A stretch of DNA of 64,000 nucleotides from Icerya purchasi (Eukaryota > Arthropoda > Insecta > Hemiptera > Monophlebidae). Location of the stretch: the NCBI GenBank assembly GCA_039619475.1, contig CM077115.1:223867291-223931290 (forward strand). The letters run 5' to 3'. The position numbers were made by a program, and so were the translations under genes. The number at the start of each line of letters is the position of its first letter. Position 1 is the stretch's first letter. Under the pieces are notes generated by a model. That model had not been told where the DNA came from and did not search any database. It was given only the letters and a program-made list of their open reading frames with translations. This document shows positions 22,301 to 34,900 of this stretch, one piece after another.

Positions 22301-25300
22301 ATAATGGTTATTACTATCATTAGTAGTAGTATTATCGATAGTAGAAGATTTATTAGTATTTATCGATTAAACTTTTAATCTGTTCAGCCTCAAAACATTT
22401 GGTTCACCGGTGAAATTTGCATATAAAGACGTACGTCTTTGGCGTGAAAATTTTTAAAATGTTATTTGATAATTCCGAGAGAAATTACAGTATTTATATA
22501 CGACAAAGGCAAGAGTTATGCTAAAAATAAAAATAAACGAGTGAAAAATTTTACATCGGATTTAATTTGTTCTATTTTGCTGGCGATTTCACGCGGTATG
22601 GTGGAATTTGATGAACTGTTCGCCGTTTGCGTGGAAGGCTCTATGACGGAACACTTTAATCGATGCTGTTCAACTTTTATTCCTTCCGCTTGCTATTAAT
22701 CGAAAACAAAAAGAAAACATTTACATCGCGTCCTTGATTATTCCATTTAAAAATATTAAACGCAAACGGTTAAAAAGAGAAAACATTATCGTACAGTGTA
22801 GCGTATTAATATCAAACGGGAAAATTGGTTAACCTTCGGCCAGGGAGAAGTTTAAAAAAGTAATGCCCGATTTCAAGCACTAATTAGGTATTTACCGCAC
22901 TTTCAATTACTGATTTCTCTTTTTATATGGTGAATATAGTACGAGATGTTTAATATTCGTTACTTTATTGAATGTTATTAAATGCGTGCACCCCACTGGA
23001 TTTGAATTTAACATTTCTGACGAGTTCTCACTTATCGCATTTCGCAGATTTCTTTTAGTTTTCATTGCACTCAGACTACTTTTAAACATCATCTTTAAAA
23101 TTAATTTTATATTTTTAGAGCGCTATTATTAATAGTTTAACGAATAAAATTTTCACTCCTTAAGGGGTAATATCACCTCGTGATTTTTTTTTTAGGTTTT
23201 TTTTTTATTGGCTTAAACACTCCTTAAAGCATCGAAGAATGATGTAAACAGTTGATTATGATGGGGGGAAACTTGTAAGTGGGTCAAAAAGTCGTTTTTC
23301 CGAACATAGTCGTGAAGCAAAATTAGCGGTTTTTCAAGTGTGCGTGGAAGCATGTGTTTGAGATCTTTATTCTTCTTTTTATGAATTATACCGACACTTC
23401 TCAACTTCCAGCTTTCAATTTTGATTAACAGATGTCTCTTCTACCCCAAGTTTGAGGCTGAGAAATCAGCTGTTTGTAGAAAATCCGTTAGAACGTACAG
23501 CAGTTAGTGTTTGGCTTTTTCACGTGTATATCAGTGTTCCGGTAAAATTGTTAGTGTTGAGACGGATTCGGTACTTGCAGTGCTATCTTTTGACAATGTT
23601 CGAGTTACAATTTAATCTCCGGTTTCATCATTAAATTCACGATCTCTCGAAGGTCATTCTAAGTTGCATCGCTGCTTTGTCCTTTGCCTTGTCAAGGATG
23701 CTTACTCGGCTAAAACCAAAAATCCCCGTGTTCGGTAGAAAGTCCGGTGGTTTGTACGGTTACATTGGGGTAGAAATCACGTAACGTTTGAGAGTGGCCG
23801 AGGGCTAAGACAGTGACATGTACCTGCGGCAAAAGCGCAGAATACTGTTCGTCGGGTAGTGTCGAGTTGAGAGCGGTTTTGTAGATCCTACAGTGGCAAA
23901 TCTGTTCTCAATGCAGCTGTTTATATTGCTGTTTTATACTTCAACGATAGTTACAACGGATTAGTGCAAGTTATGGATCTATTGGACATAGAAATCGATT
24001 TAAATTGTTACAATTTCTGTACCGAAGGCAATTCCCTTTCCGAGCGATCGCTCATCGAAAAGGCTAAAACTGCTCGTAGGGACGTAATTTCGACAAGGAA
24101 GGATGAGGAGGAGGAAAACCTCAAATTAGAAGGCCAATTATATGGAGCAGGCATAGCAGACTAGAGTTAAAATGAAAATTTCAACAAAATTCTACTACTC
24201 AAAACTTTAAACAGCAATATCTCAAAACTGTGTTTTTCAAACTGGGCGTATCAGTAGCTCCCGCAATTTTTATCCGATTAACTTAAAATTTTAACTGCAA
24301 TTTTACAAGCGATTTTAGGCCGATTTTTTCGGAAAAAAGAAAAAAAATTCAAATCACCACCATCATTTTTTAAATCAATTTTTCGAAAAAATCCTACGAT
24401 GTTTTGAGCTATATTTTAAGAAACTTTTTGGTTTTTTGTTCCAGATTAAAAATTGTGACCTGCAGTGGTACGCTCGTATAGACCGACCGATTTTTTTTCT
24501 TTTTTTGCGTGCGCTGCTGTGCCGCCATTTTATATTGCAAAAATTAAAGTAAAACATGTTTTTTTTTTGTAGTTAAAGACTACTACTTTCATATGCACAA
24601 AACCTCATATCTCTATCTCTTTTCTGTCGTTTCTGGTAAGTCTCAGAAAATCACCCGAAATTTTGTTAGTGCAAGGTGATATTACCCCTTAAATGTTTCA
24701 CTTTCCCGATTTGCCATGATCATCTCATCTCACTCATTACCGAGTATGAGTGATGTCACTACGTCATGTGTTCATGTTTAAGATGTGAAATAAGATCAAT
24801 ATTACGGGATGATGATAGAGAAATTACGGATACGGTATAGGAAAACAAAAGAAAGTAGGAATTAAATGTACAAAGTATAAAAAGTACAGGTAATAGAAAT
24901 TAGGAGGCGGGGAAGGTAGAATGGTTGAAGTAAGATGGTGGCGCAAAATGGGAACATGAGAACTGAAGTGCAACCATATTCTTACGTTTCCTATTTCCAG
25001 GAAGACGACTGGGTTACTAAAGCTGATGCACTTCTGCCGGCGAAATATATTAGGAAAAAGAGGAGTAGTGATTGAGATACAGTTGCAAAGCAGTAAGAAT
25101 TTAAAAGGAAAGTTGTATTGACAATTTTAGGATGTCACCCTAGACTTTAGATAAAAACCCTGTCCACAAGGCAGAAAATTGCTACTGAGATTAAGACTTT
25201 TATGACAGTTTTCATAAAACGTAATGTCTTTCCCATTCGCTTATAATTTATCTTCTGCCAGTCAAAGTTGAAAATTTCACAATATATTTGTTTCCGAGTA

Positions 25301-25834
25301 TGGAGAATTCAAAAAAAAAAAAAAAGCAAACACCGTTTAAATAAATGCTTGTATGTGTGTTTGTACGTGTGTTGTATATGTAGGTCCAAATAGAATTTTG
25401 GGGCACGTTTGAATTTGAACAAATGAAATTTATTTGCGGTTTATGTCGTCGGTGCATACTAATGTGGAATAATATCACGATTAGATTTTGGGCATGTCTG
25501 ATTCGATAGTTTTTGAGTAATTTAGAAAAATTTGAATAGAAGTAACTTTGTTACTTTATAGAAACTAATTATAATGTGAGGTTGAGCATGACGTCAACTG
25601 GTGCTTGTTGACTAGCAAACCAGGAAGTTATTAATATACCAGTCACGGAATAATTTGTTGCCGATATATGTATATATATTTTATAGAAGAGTAAATTTTA
25701 TCTGACTACGTCATTCATTAAATAAAAAAACAAAAACAAATAAATTTACAGTTTGTGTAATAATTTTTATTACAGCTACATTTTTCATAATGTTTTTATT
25801 TCTATTACCCTTAGCACTAGAATGATATTATTGA

Positions 25835-25895
<61 letters not shown>

Positions 25896-28800
25896 ATACA
25901 CACATTAGGTTACGTAGTAAGCCGAAAGGACGGTGGATGAAGAGTGATATGAGAGAAACTGGTGGTGTAATGGAAAACATCTCTTTCTCTCTTTGGTTCT
26001 TTAAATTTACAATTTTTGGATATTTCGTATTTCCCCTGTATCCTTTTGATGAAAAACGTAGATTACAAAAAAGAAAAAAAAAAAAAAGATCAACACTCAA
26101 ACTATTGTAGAACAGGCTGTGGAATTTTTTCAAATTTTCTGTCTTGCAGTTCGACATATACATTTTCAAAATTTAGAAGTTTCATAATTTTTCCATATTT
26201 TAATAATGAAAATCCATCTAATTAAAAAAAAAAAAAAAAAAATAATTTAACAGCTACTACAGAATGAGCTGGTACTTTTTTACCTGTTTTTTACTTTGCA
26301 ACTTTATAATATAGTTATATAATTATTATTTTTTTTTTTTTTTGTCATCAATAACAACTATAAAAGGAAATGGAAAAAAACCCAGCAATAAGCTTACTCT
26401 TACTTTCCATATATCAATTATTTCTTGAGAACTTGCTTCTTCTTTGTCCGTTACCATAGACATGACTAGAAATTTATCCTTCAATATTGAGTTAACTTGA
26501 AAACCGCCTTGCACGACTACAGTAATTTTCGTAGAAACTCCTGGAAGTACTATACCGGAACTGGGTTTTACACGAAATCTATCCGGCGACGTTGTTTTAA
26601 TCTGGGAGCATAATAAAATTAATTATTCTAAATTATTAAGAATTTTATCACACGTTATAATAAAAACATTATTTCGCACGCGTACTCAAAAATAATGTAT
26701 AGTTTAAAACGTATATAAATTAAAAGCTAAAAATGACAATAATAAGAAAAAACATAATCGGCACATCTTTCAAACTAGAAAAATGCTTGAAAACTTCCCC
26801 TGTCTTGAAAGAAGTACAAGTATATATATTTTTGCAACATACGACATAACGTTAACATTGCAAGCTGAACTAGCGTATCGACGAATCGTCTTACCGCATG
26901 ACGCAACGTATGAAATACGATTATAAATTATTACTAAAATTTAGCAAAACGACGCTGTAGGAAAAAGTTTAAAATAAAACCTACGAGCAAATACGATGAA
27001 TAGTTAAAATTAAATTGTTTAAGGAATATACAGATACTACAAATGAGGAACAAGACTGTGAGCAAAAGAAGGTGATAGTATAGTATATAAAGATTACAGG
27101 AGATTATGTTTTAACCGTCTATGCTTATATTTTATCTACTGTTCAAATTCTTCACTTTAAAATTTTCCTTATGATTCGCATTCATTGTGATACACCCACT
27201 ACGGAGTTTTGTAAATGTACCGGTTTTACTTAAGGGGGGATCTTTTTCTTTTTTCTTTTTGTAGTGTGCTTATCAAGTAGTTAATATATTCGGTTACCAA
27301 ACCAGACTTTAGGGTTTCAAAATTAGCCTTATTCCAGATTTAAGTCGCTCCCAGATTCATTTGAACGGAAATTAATAGGTACCAGAAAGATCTGTGAAAC
27401 TAAACACGGTCTAGGAAACGTAGCTACTATCTCACCCTCCACAGTGTTGCTAGACTTAGTAAATAATGAACTATAATTTCATAATCCCTCTGCTCTTTCC
27501 CAAGTATAACTCGTTTTACTTTCAGTATATCGATACTGCATAATTGAACAAAACGAAATCGATATTGAGCGAAAACAAACGGCTTGTTTTAAGCAATTTA
27601 AAGTCAACTAAAAAAAGTCAAGACACTTACTATTTCGTATTTTCCATAATTAACATTTACATTCAACGAGTTACGTGTCATACTGTATTCTTTCACAGTT
27701 ATTTATTCCAGGATGACTCTTTTTAATTGTTATTTTTGTTCACTATCTGATCATAGTAATCGAACGTACTGTGCGAGGTAATAATAATTCTTTTTTACTC
27801 AGCCATTTCAATTTTTTTACCTTATAATAATAAGAATACTTTTGTAAAATAGTTATTCATTTTTCGCTTATAAACTGTACGAAGCCCATAATAGTACGAG
27901 ATTTCAAGTAAAAAGTAAAAAGTGCATCGATATATATTTTTAAGTTCTCTATAAGTTTACTAATTAAATAAAAAGCATTACCTTATATAAAACGGGCTTA
28001 CTGATTATATTTTCAATATTTATCAAGCCTATATACTCTCCATCTATGCAATTAAAGTATACTGTATCTGGATGAATTACATTCAACAACGAAGCTGTAA
28101 CATGTTTAATTCAATTAATATAATCAAAGTATAAATAAAATTTCAAAAGAAATACAAATTAGCGCAAAATTACTTATGCTAATAACGTGTCTAGTAAACA
28201 AAACAATTTTTAAATATTGTTTATAACATAAACTGGTTTTTAATTGATGAAATAAATCACACGACTATCACATATATTTTTTAAATATGACCATAATGAA
28301 ATATAATTCCATAGTATTACTATTCAAAATTCTAGACGACTCGGTAAAAAGAAAAGAAATTCGATTTTTAACGATACTAATGTGCAACAAACAATTTATT
28401 TTTAGATAATTTGAGTAACTTCTATTCCCGGAAAATAATTAAATCAGCATCTCCATGATCAGGACACCCCTCTGGGGTACTCGACCAAATGATGATGATG
28501 ATTCCGTATGTAAACGTATATAAATACACACACATATTATATATATATATATAAAAAAAATATATATATATATTAGTAAAAGTTATTATACATTTATTTT
28601 TTAATTTAATTTTTTTTATTCAGACGCTCGGCTGGTAGTTTAGGCTATGGCGATAATTTCAAATAATATCAATCCACATTGGTGTTATCGGAATAACTTT
28701 TTCTACTCAATTTTAATATTTTTCATCATTTACATAATTTTTTTTCTAAAGATTTCTTTGTATTTGATAATTATTTTCATGAGAGAATGGCTGTGTTTTT

Positions 28801-31800
28801 GGGCAATTTCAAATGTTCCACTAAAAATTGAGAACACCTTATATTGTGCTTTTATTTCAATTTTTACAACATATCCGTAAAATATAATTTTAATTTTAAT
28901 AAATAATTTAACGCAACATTATGAGTTAAAAATTAAACTACAATTTTCATTAATTAAACCGTAGTTTTACGTTATAAATGAAACGATAAATTGATCAGAG
29001 CATAGTAACATATATTCTTGTTTAAAAACTTTCTCCTTTTTTTTACTTAGTGTCACGATCTTTTTTTTTCAACGATTATTAGGTCCCTCATTTCCCAACT
29101 TTCGTAAACTAACAATTATTTAAATGGCAGATTTTCTATGACCTCGTAGTGTATATTAGGTTTCTGCTAACCTTCCATACATTAATCAACTACAAATATT
29201 CATTAATAATTAAAGATCTGAATAAATATAATTTTTCGAGATTTCCGTTTAAACAATACAACGTGACTTGTATTATCATTTTAAGATTTATGTAAACAAT
29301 TAAATAAGATCTTAATTTTTAAAAATCAAGCGTAAGAGCTAAAATAATTTCAAGAAAAAAAAAAAAACTCAATATTTGTGCATTTGATTTTCATTTATGC
29401 TTACGGAATTGCATCGTTTTTATCATTCCTAAACCGTTGAGTGCGCGAAGTTCTCAAAGATTCTAGTTATTGATAAGATGAATTTATATTTTATTATATT
29501 TACTCTCCCGTTATTTTTGTTAAATTATAACTTTAATAATGATTAAAATAATTTTAATTTTATACATTAAAAAAAAAAAAAGAAAGTACTTACACGAACA
29601 GACAGAATTTTCATCGCCGGATTTCATTTCTCTAAATGATGACGATATTGGCGAGTTTTCGCCAGATGGACCATTTACTCCTGTGAAATGCACCTGCAAT
29701 TACAAATTAATTTAGTCGTTTGTTTTAAATTTGTTAGAAATATGAAATAAAATTCAGCATTTTTAGAGTATCATGTTTCCTTGAAACTTATAAACTATAT
29801 ATATATATATTAATAACACTAGTCAATAACTTAATGTTTAGTAATATTTTGCGTTACATTTTAAAACAGAGTTCAATTTTCAAATCCGAAGAAATGTAAC
29901 AGAAAAATATATTTCAGTGACAACAATAGTGTTTAAGATGAAGTATGTTATGCAAGTGATGTGTAATGCTAGGGTAAAAGTATCATTGAGTGTTAGCTGA
30001 AATTTATACTCGCGGTTACTGTAATGTAGTAAGTGAAAAAAGGACTGAAAGTATTAACAGAAATTCGGGAAACAATAATTCCGTCGATCGTTACGCTGCT
30101 CTCAAGAAATTTAAATGATTATATTACTATTACTTGCATGGTGGTCACCTTGATTTAGTCCTTTAAAATTACTTTGCACAGTTATAAAAGATAAAAACAA
30201 AGATAAAAACAAAAATAAAATAAAAAATATATTTCTTAAAGAATAATTAAATATCGCGTTATTTGTAATAATACTCTCGAAGACATGTTAACTCTAATTT
30301 CCTTCAGTGTAGAAGCGTTGATTCTTTACACTGCTCACGGTACATGCAACAGGCATCGTCGGCACTACTTCTCAGAAGTATCAAGGTATTTTCTTTCGGA
30401 TTTACGAAGAGTCCACGTTTCTACGAAAAAAACCGATCGCCTAACCAAATGAATCTTCTCTCCTTTTTGCTAATCGTCGAATTGGTCCGAACCTAGGCAC
30501 TTTTTCTTAATTGCGTTCTACGACGAATTTTTATAGCGCATCCTTCGGTACTATCTATAATAGACACTAGTATCTATCTACATCTTAAATTTCTTCAAAT
30601 TCGCGTATTTGAGAATGATTTTTTCCTTTAGACGAATTATTATCATTATTGTTGTCCTCGCTTTGTTGACTAATTTTTAAAAATTACCTGGAGCACCTTC
30701 TTCATTTACATTTTAATGATAATTCAAATATAAATGTGTTTTACAATAGTGTGAATAAGATTCATTTAAATAAAATTTAATGTTTAAATTGGGTTGGTGC
30801 ATTATTAATTTTTTCGTATTTGCATGCAGAGAACATCATCGCAACTGTAACTTATTTGAACACTAAATGATATTCATTTTTGTCCTCGCAATAATTGAGC
30901 GGTAAAAATTTTTTCCTTTTTTAAATATTAATTCAAATTATCAAATATGTCATGCTGGGTTGTTTAATAAAAGAGTAAAAAATTAACTGGTATTAATATT
31001 TGGTAAGCCTGAATTAAAAAAGAACCATGCGTCCGTTAAATACCAAAAAAAAAAACAAACAAAAAAAACGAACTAATGATTACATAATGGTCATCAGTCA
31101 AAGCGGAAGGCAATGGAAAAACACCGTACTCACAGCATCCCACTGCACAGATGATGCATTCATTTTACATTGTCGGTACGCTCACTTTGCATACATGCAA
31201 TGTATTGGCTGAAACGACGTTGCTCTTTTGTTACAGCACGAAAATATACACAAGTTAGTAGGGCCAGAGAAGAATATCTATTCAAACTTGTGACTGATGT
31301 TAGCATACGCTGCTAAGAAAGCGCGAAACTAATTAAAAGGTTTGCGCTACCATAATTGAGAAAATCTAACAACGAAAATATTCATTCGAATTACATATAA
31401 TAAAACGTTTAATATTTTATTCAAAAAATTGAGCTAGTTTATTACGTACCTTTTTTCTTAAATCCTCGTATTTTGATGAAGAAATTGTGGGGCTAGACAC
31501 TGACTGTAATTCGACTCTAATTTCAGGTGTAAATGTAAATACGTAGTCGTCTTCTCCGCCCCAACACGTTAAAACCGACTTTGGATCCACGTAATCTCTT
31601 ATATTCTGCTTATTGATGAATTTTATCTTCTGAACGGCTTTTGCCGGCAGCCATGATTTGATTATTTTAAAAGCGGCTAAAAATTATAAACAATTTAAGA
31701 TTAACTGAAATATAAAAGAAAGCTAATATACAGTTCGGTTACTGACAGGAGCTAATAGGTTCCACAACGTCAAAAAGAAAGAACACATTAAAAAGCTACA

Positions 31801-31862
31801 TTGTAACTGTTTGGTTGTTAGTAAAGCGAAACAATAATAATAATAATAATAATAATAAAAAA

Positions 31863-31914
<52 letters not shown>

Positions 31915-34900
31915 GCTTAATTTCTTAGAAAGCCCAACATAGGGCACAGCTAATCACGCTAGTGACAAGAATTATTAATGTTTCTGCGAAGTGAACGTAA
32001 TAGCAGACATGGGTCAACGCCTAATGGTACGCAGGGCCTTTTATTACGGACTGAAAGCATTTCGTCCAGACATTATGATTTATTGCATTTCAATCGATTA
32101 CGAATAGGAAGCAAACTCGTTTGTAATCTCTTCCGTGTCAAATTTGATCAACTTTCTATTGTTAATAATTTATTTCACTTTTATTTTAAATTTCTGGGTG
32201 ATTACAATTACGTGTGATTTAGAAGATATTTCATACGTAAAACCTATCTAACTTTAAAACAGTGTACGTTTTTTAATGATTAACACAACAGTAGGACTGT
32301 TAAATTTTTTCTTGTAAACGATTCTCTTAAGTTTTAACCTGCACAATTAAGCATGTGTCTGGTAGAGATGCGCAAATCAACTTCACTAGAGGAATTAGAT
32401 ATATATGTGTCCTTTCCGACTGCGGATATACATGTATCTGTTTCTTAACTCCAACTCCGATCGAGTAATCTATTTCATGTCTAGCGTATAATCGCACTCT
32501 TCGCTGTGTATTCAACTTGAACTCCGTGTAGTACTCTGAACGCACAAAGCAACATAACGTCCTTGAACACGATGCGCATTTTTTTCACGCAATTCCGATT
32601 TACCAGCACTTTTTTTGATAAAATAGGTAGTTTGCATCGCGTTAAATATCACCTAGCATATTAAATTGGTGGATCACAGTACTCATTTAGATTTGAAAAT
32701 GTTGAAACACATTGTCGCTATTGCTTCTCTATACTGCCATCTACGAACACGACTTAATTCTGTGAAACAGTAATGATAAGGCAGATTTTGACAGTTGTGC
32801 GCCCAGCTGAGGCTTTTCGGAGTACAGATATATTGTGTCCAGAATAACAAAATTTTTTCGTTGTACGACGTCTTTCGGAGTTACGATTAAATCATGTCAT
32901 CGGGGATATATCCGACTGTGTCTGACCGCGGATATATTTCCGAGGATATAACTGTGTCCGGAGTTACCCATGCCTAGTGCCTGGTTGTTCATTTACTGGA
33001 ACAGTATTTCCAAAAAAGCAGCAATTTTATTTACAGTTCCGAAGGAGTAATTGTTTTAAAGTAAAATTAACCCTTTATAGAGCAGTGCGACATATTTGTA
33101 ACATACCGGTTGACCGTTTGTAAAAACTACATAAAGGACACAACCCTTATACGGCAATGCGACATATCTGTCACATATGGTTTTTCTTCGAATTTTGAAG
33201 GAAATAATAAATACATCGAAAATTTTTTTTTTTTTTTTCCCAGAAACCTTTCCCAAATGTATACGTTTATAAGTTTTCAGTAACTTGACTTATAAAGAGT
33301 TAACTATCTTCGACCTATCCGATATGGGAAATATACATTTATAAATGAAAAATAAGAAATATAAAATAAACAGTTTTTTAAGATGAAATTGCGAAAAAAG
33401 AGAACAAAAAAAAACAAAACGAGATATCAGCTATAGAAAAAGTTTTGATTCGTGGAAAATAACCGAAAATAAGAAAACATTTGATAAATGATAAATACGA
33501 GGTGGTAATACCGAAAAAAAAGTTGTTAACGTATGATCTTCTGTATTTCGTCTTTGTGCGTTTTGCCTATGTGCGAGTGTGTTTATGGTTATAGCTAGAT
33601 GATTATAAGTCACTTTCTCTTTAATCTCCGAAACCCTAAAATTGGTTTAACTGATGTTTCTTTTAACTCGCATTTTTGTTAGTAATCAATCGATCGAGGA
33701 TTACAGACTTTTTGGAAGTACACTGCATCCGTGATTTATGCACGCCATTTCAAATTTACAAATTAAACAGTTCCAGAGCTGTAGAATTTTATTTTTTTCT
33801 TTTGTATTCCAATAACATTCGATCGCGCATATGGTGTCCGAAAACTTGCAGGGCGAGAAATGTCAGTACATCATCGGTTGATGCATTTATTACAATACTA
33901 CGAACTGTTTTTTGTTTTTTTACTTCACTTTACCTTGAAAAAACACCTTTGTTTATATTACATTTACAATAGCGGAAATATGTATAACATTGTGATGCAA
34001 GAAGAATACATTTTGTCAGGAATACAGTAACATTCGTGTACGGACGGAAAAAGGAAGATTAAGCAAAGTTTGCTTCGGGGAATTGTGTACAACAACGTAA
34101 TGCAGTCCGTAGCAAATAATTATTAAACAAAAACGCTAGTAATATCTTAAACTTTTTATTTAAAAAACTTTATATCGTACAAGCAATTAAAATACTTTAC
34201 ATTGAAAAAATAACCCGGGATAATTAAATATATTAAGTAAAATACACTAGAAGTGAATTTTTGTCGGAAATTTTTAAAATTACAATTAACTTTATTTAAA
34301 TTTTTAAAAAGTGTGTAAACTTCCTAATTCTTTTTTTTTTTTCAAATCGTTTTTCATTTTTTAAAATAAATACGCTACTTTTTAAATGTTTTTCATTTTT
34401 AAGAGAGGAGCTCGCCAAAATTATCCATTCATTGCAGCTGAGACTTTTTGTAAAAACTTATGGAAAGGCGAAGTGTCAAAATAATACCAATTTCAATGTA
34501 TAATGCAGTTAGGTGGTTACCTTGCAAAAAAACTTCGTGAGTCACTTTAGTATAAAATCTCGAATAATACCTTTAATGGATATAGTCAAAAGACTGTATA
34601 TCCATCGAACTAAACTGAATTTTCAGCTTATGGTTATAAACAAATGTACGGAAATAAATATTAGGGGTCTCGCCAAATTTGTACATAAAAGATAATATTG
34701 AAAGTCCTTCTTAAGTCCAAACAAAGAAACAGTTAGATGCAACTACAACATTACGACGGCCGCTCAAATATAATTTTTAAATTCCCGGTTTTCCTGGTCC
34801 AAGTCTTTCCGATTTTCTAATTACTACTGATAATATTTGATCGCCGCAACATATTCTATGCGAATAAAACAGAACTTCGTAATTTATTCTCGAGTGTGAA

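Noticed and set aside
22466..22699. 77-codon plus-strand frame with a less AT-biased second half.
   Set aside because: No splice-site context, no recognised motif, and length within what chance gives in this sequence.
28452..28505. CACCCCTCTGGGGT palindrome followed by (GAT)n, reminiscent of a SINE tail.
   Set aside because: No Pol III boxes upstream and no second copy in the window.
32880..32960. Repeated GGATATA/GACTGTGTC motifs, considered as a regulatory array.
   Set aside because: They lie within the hAT-type MITE and are better explained as its internal sequence.
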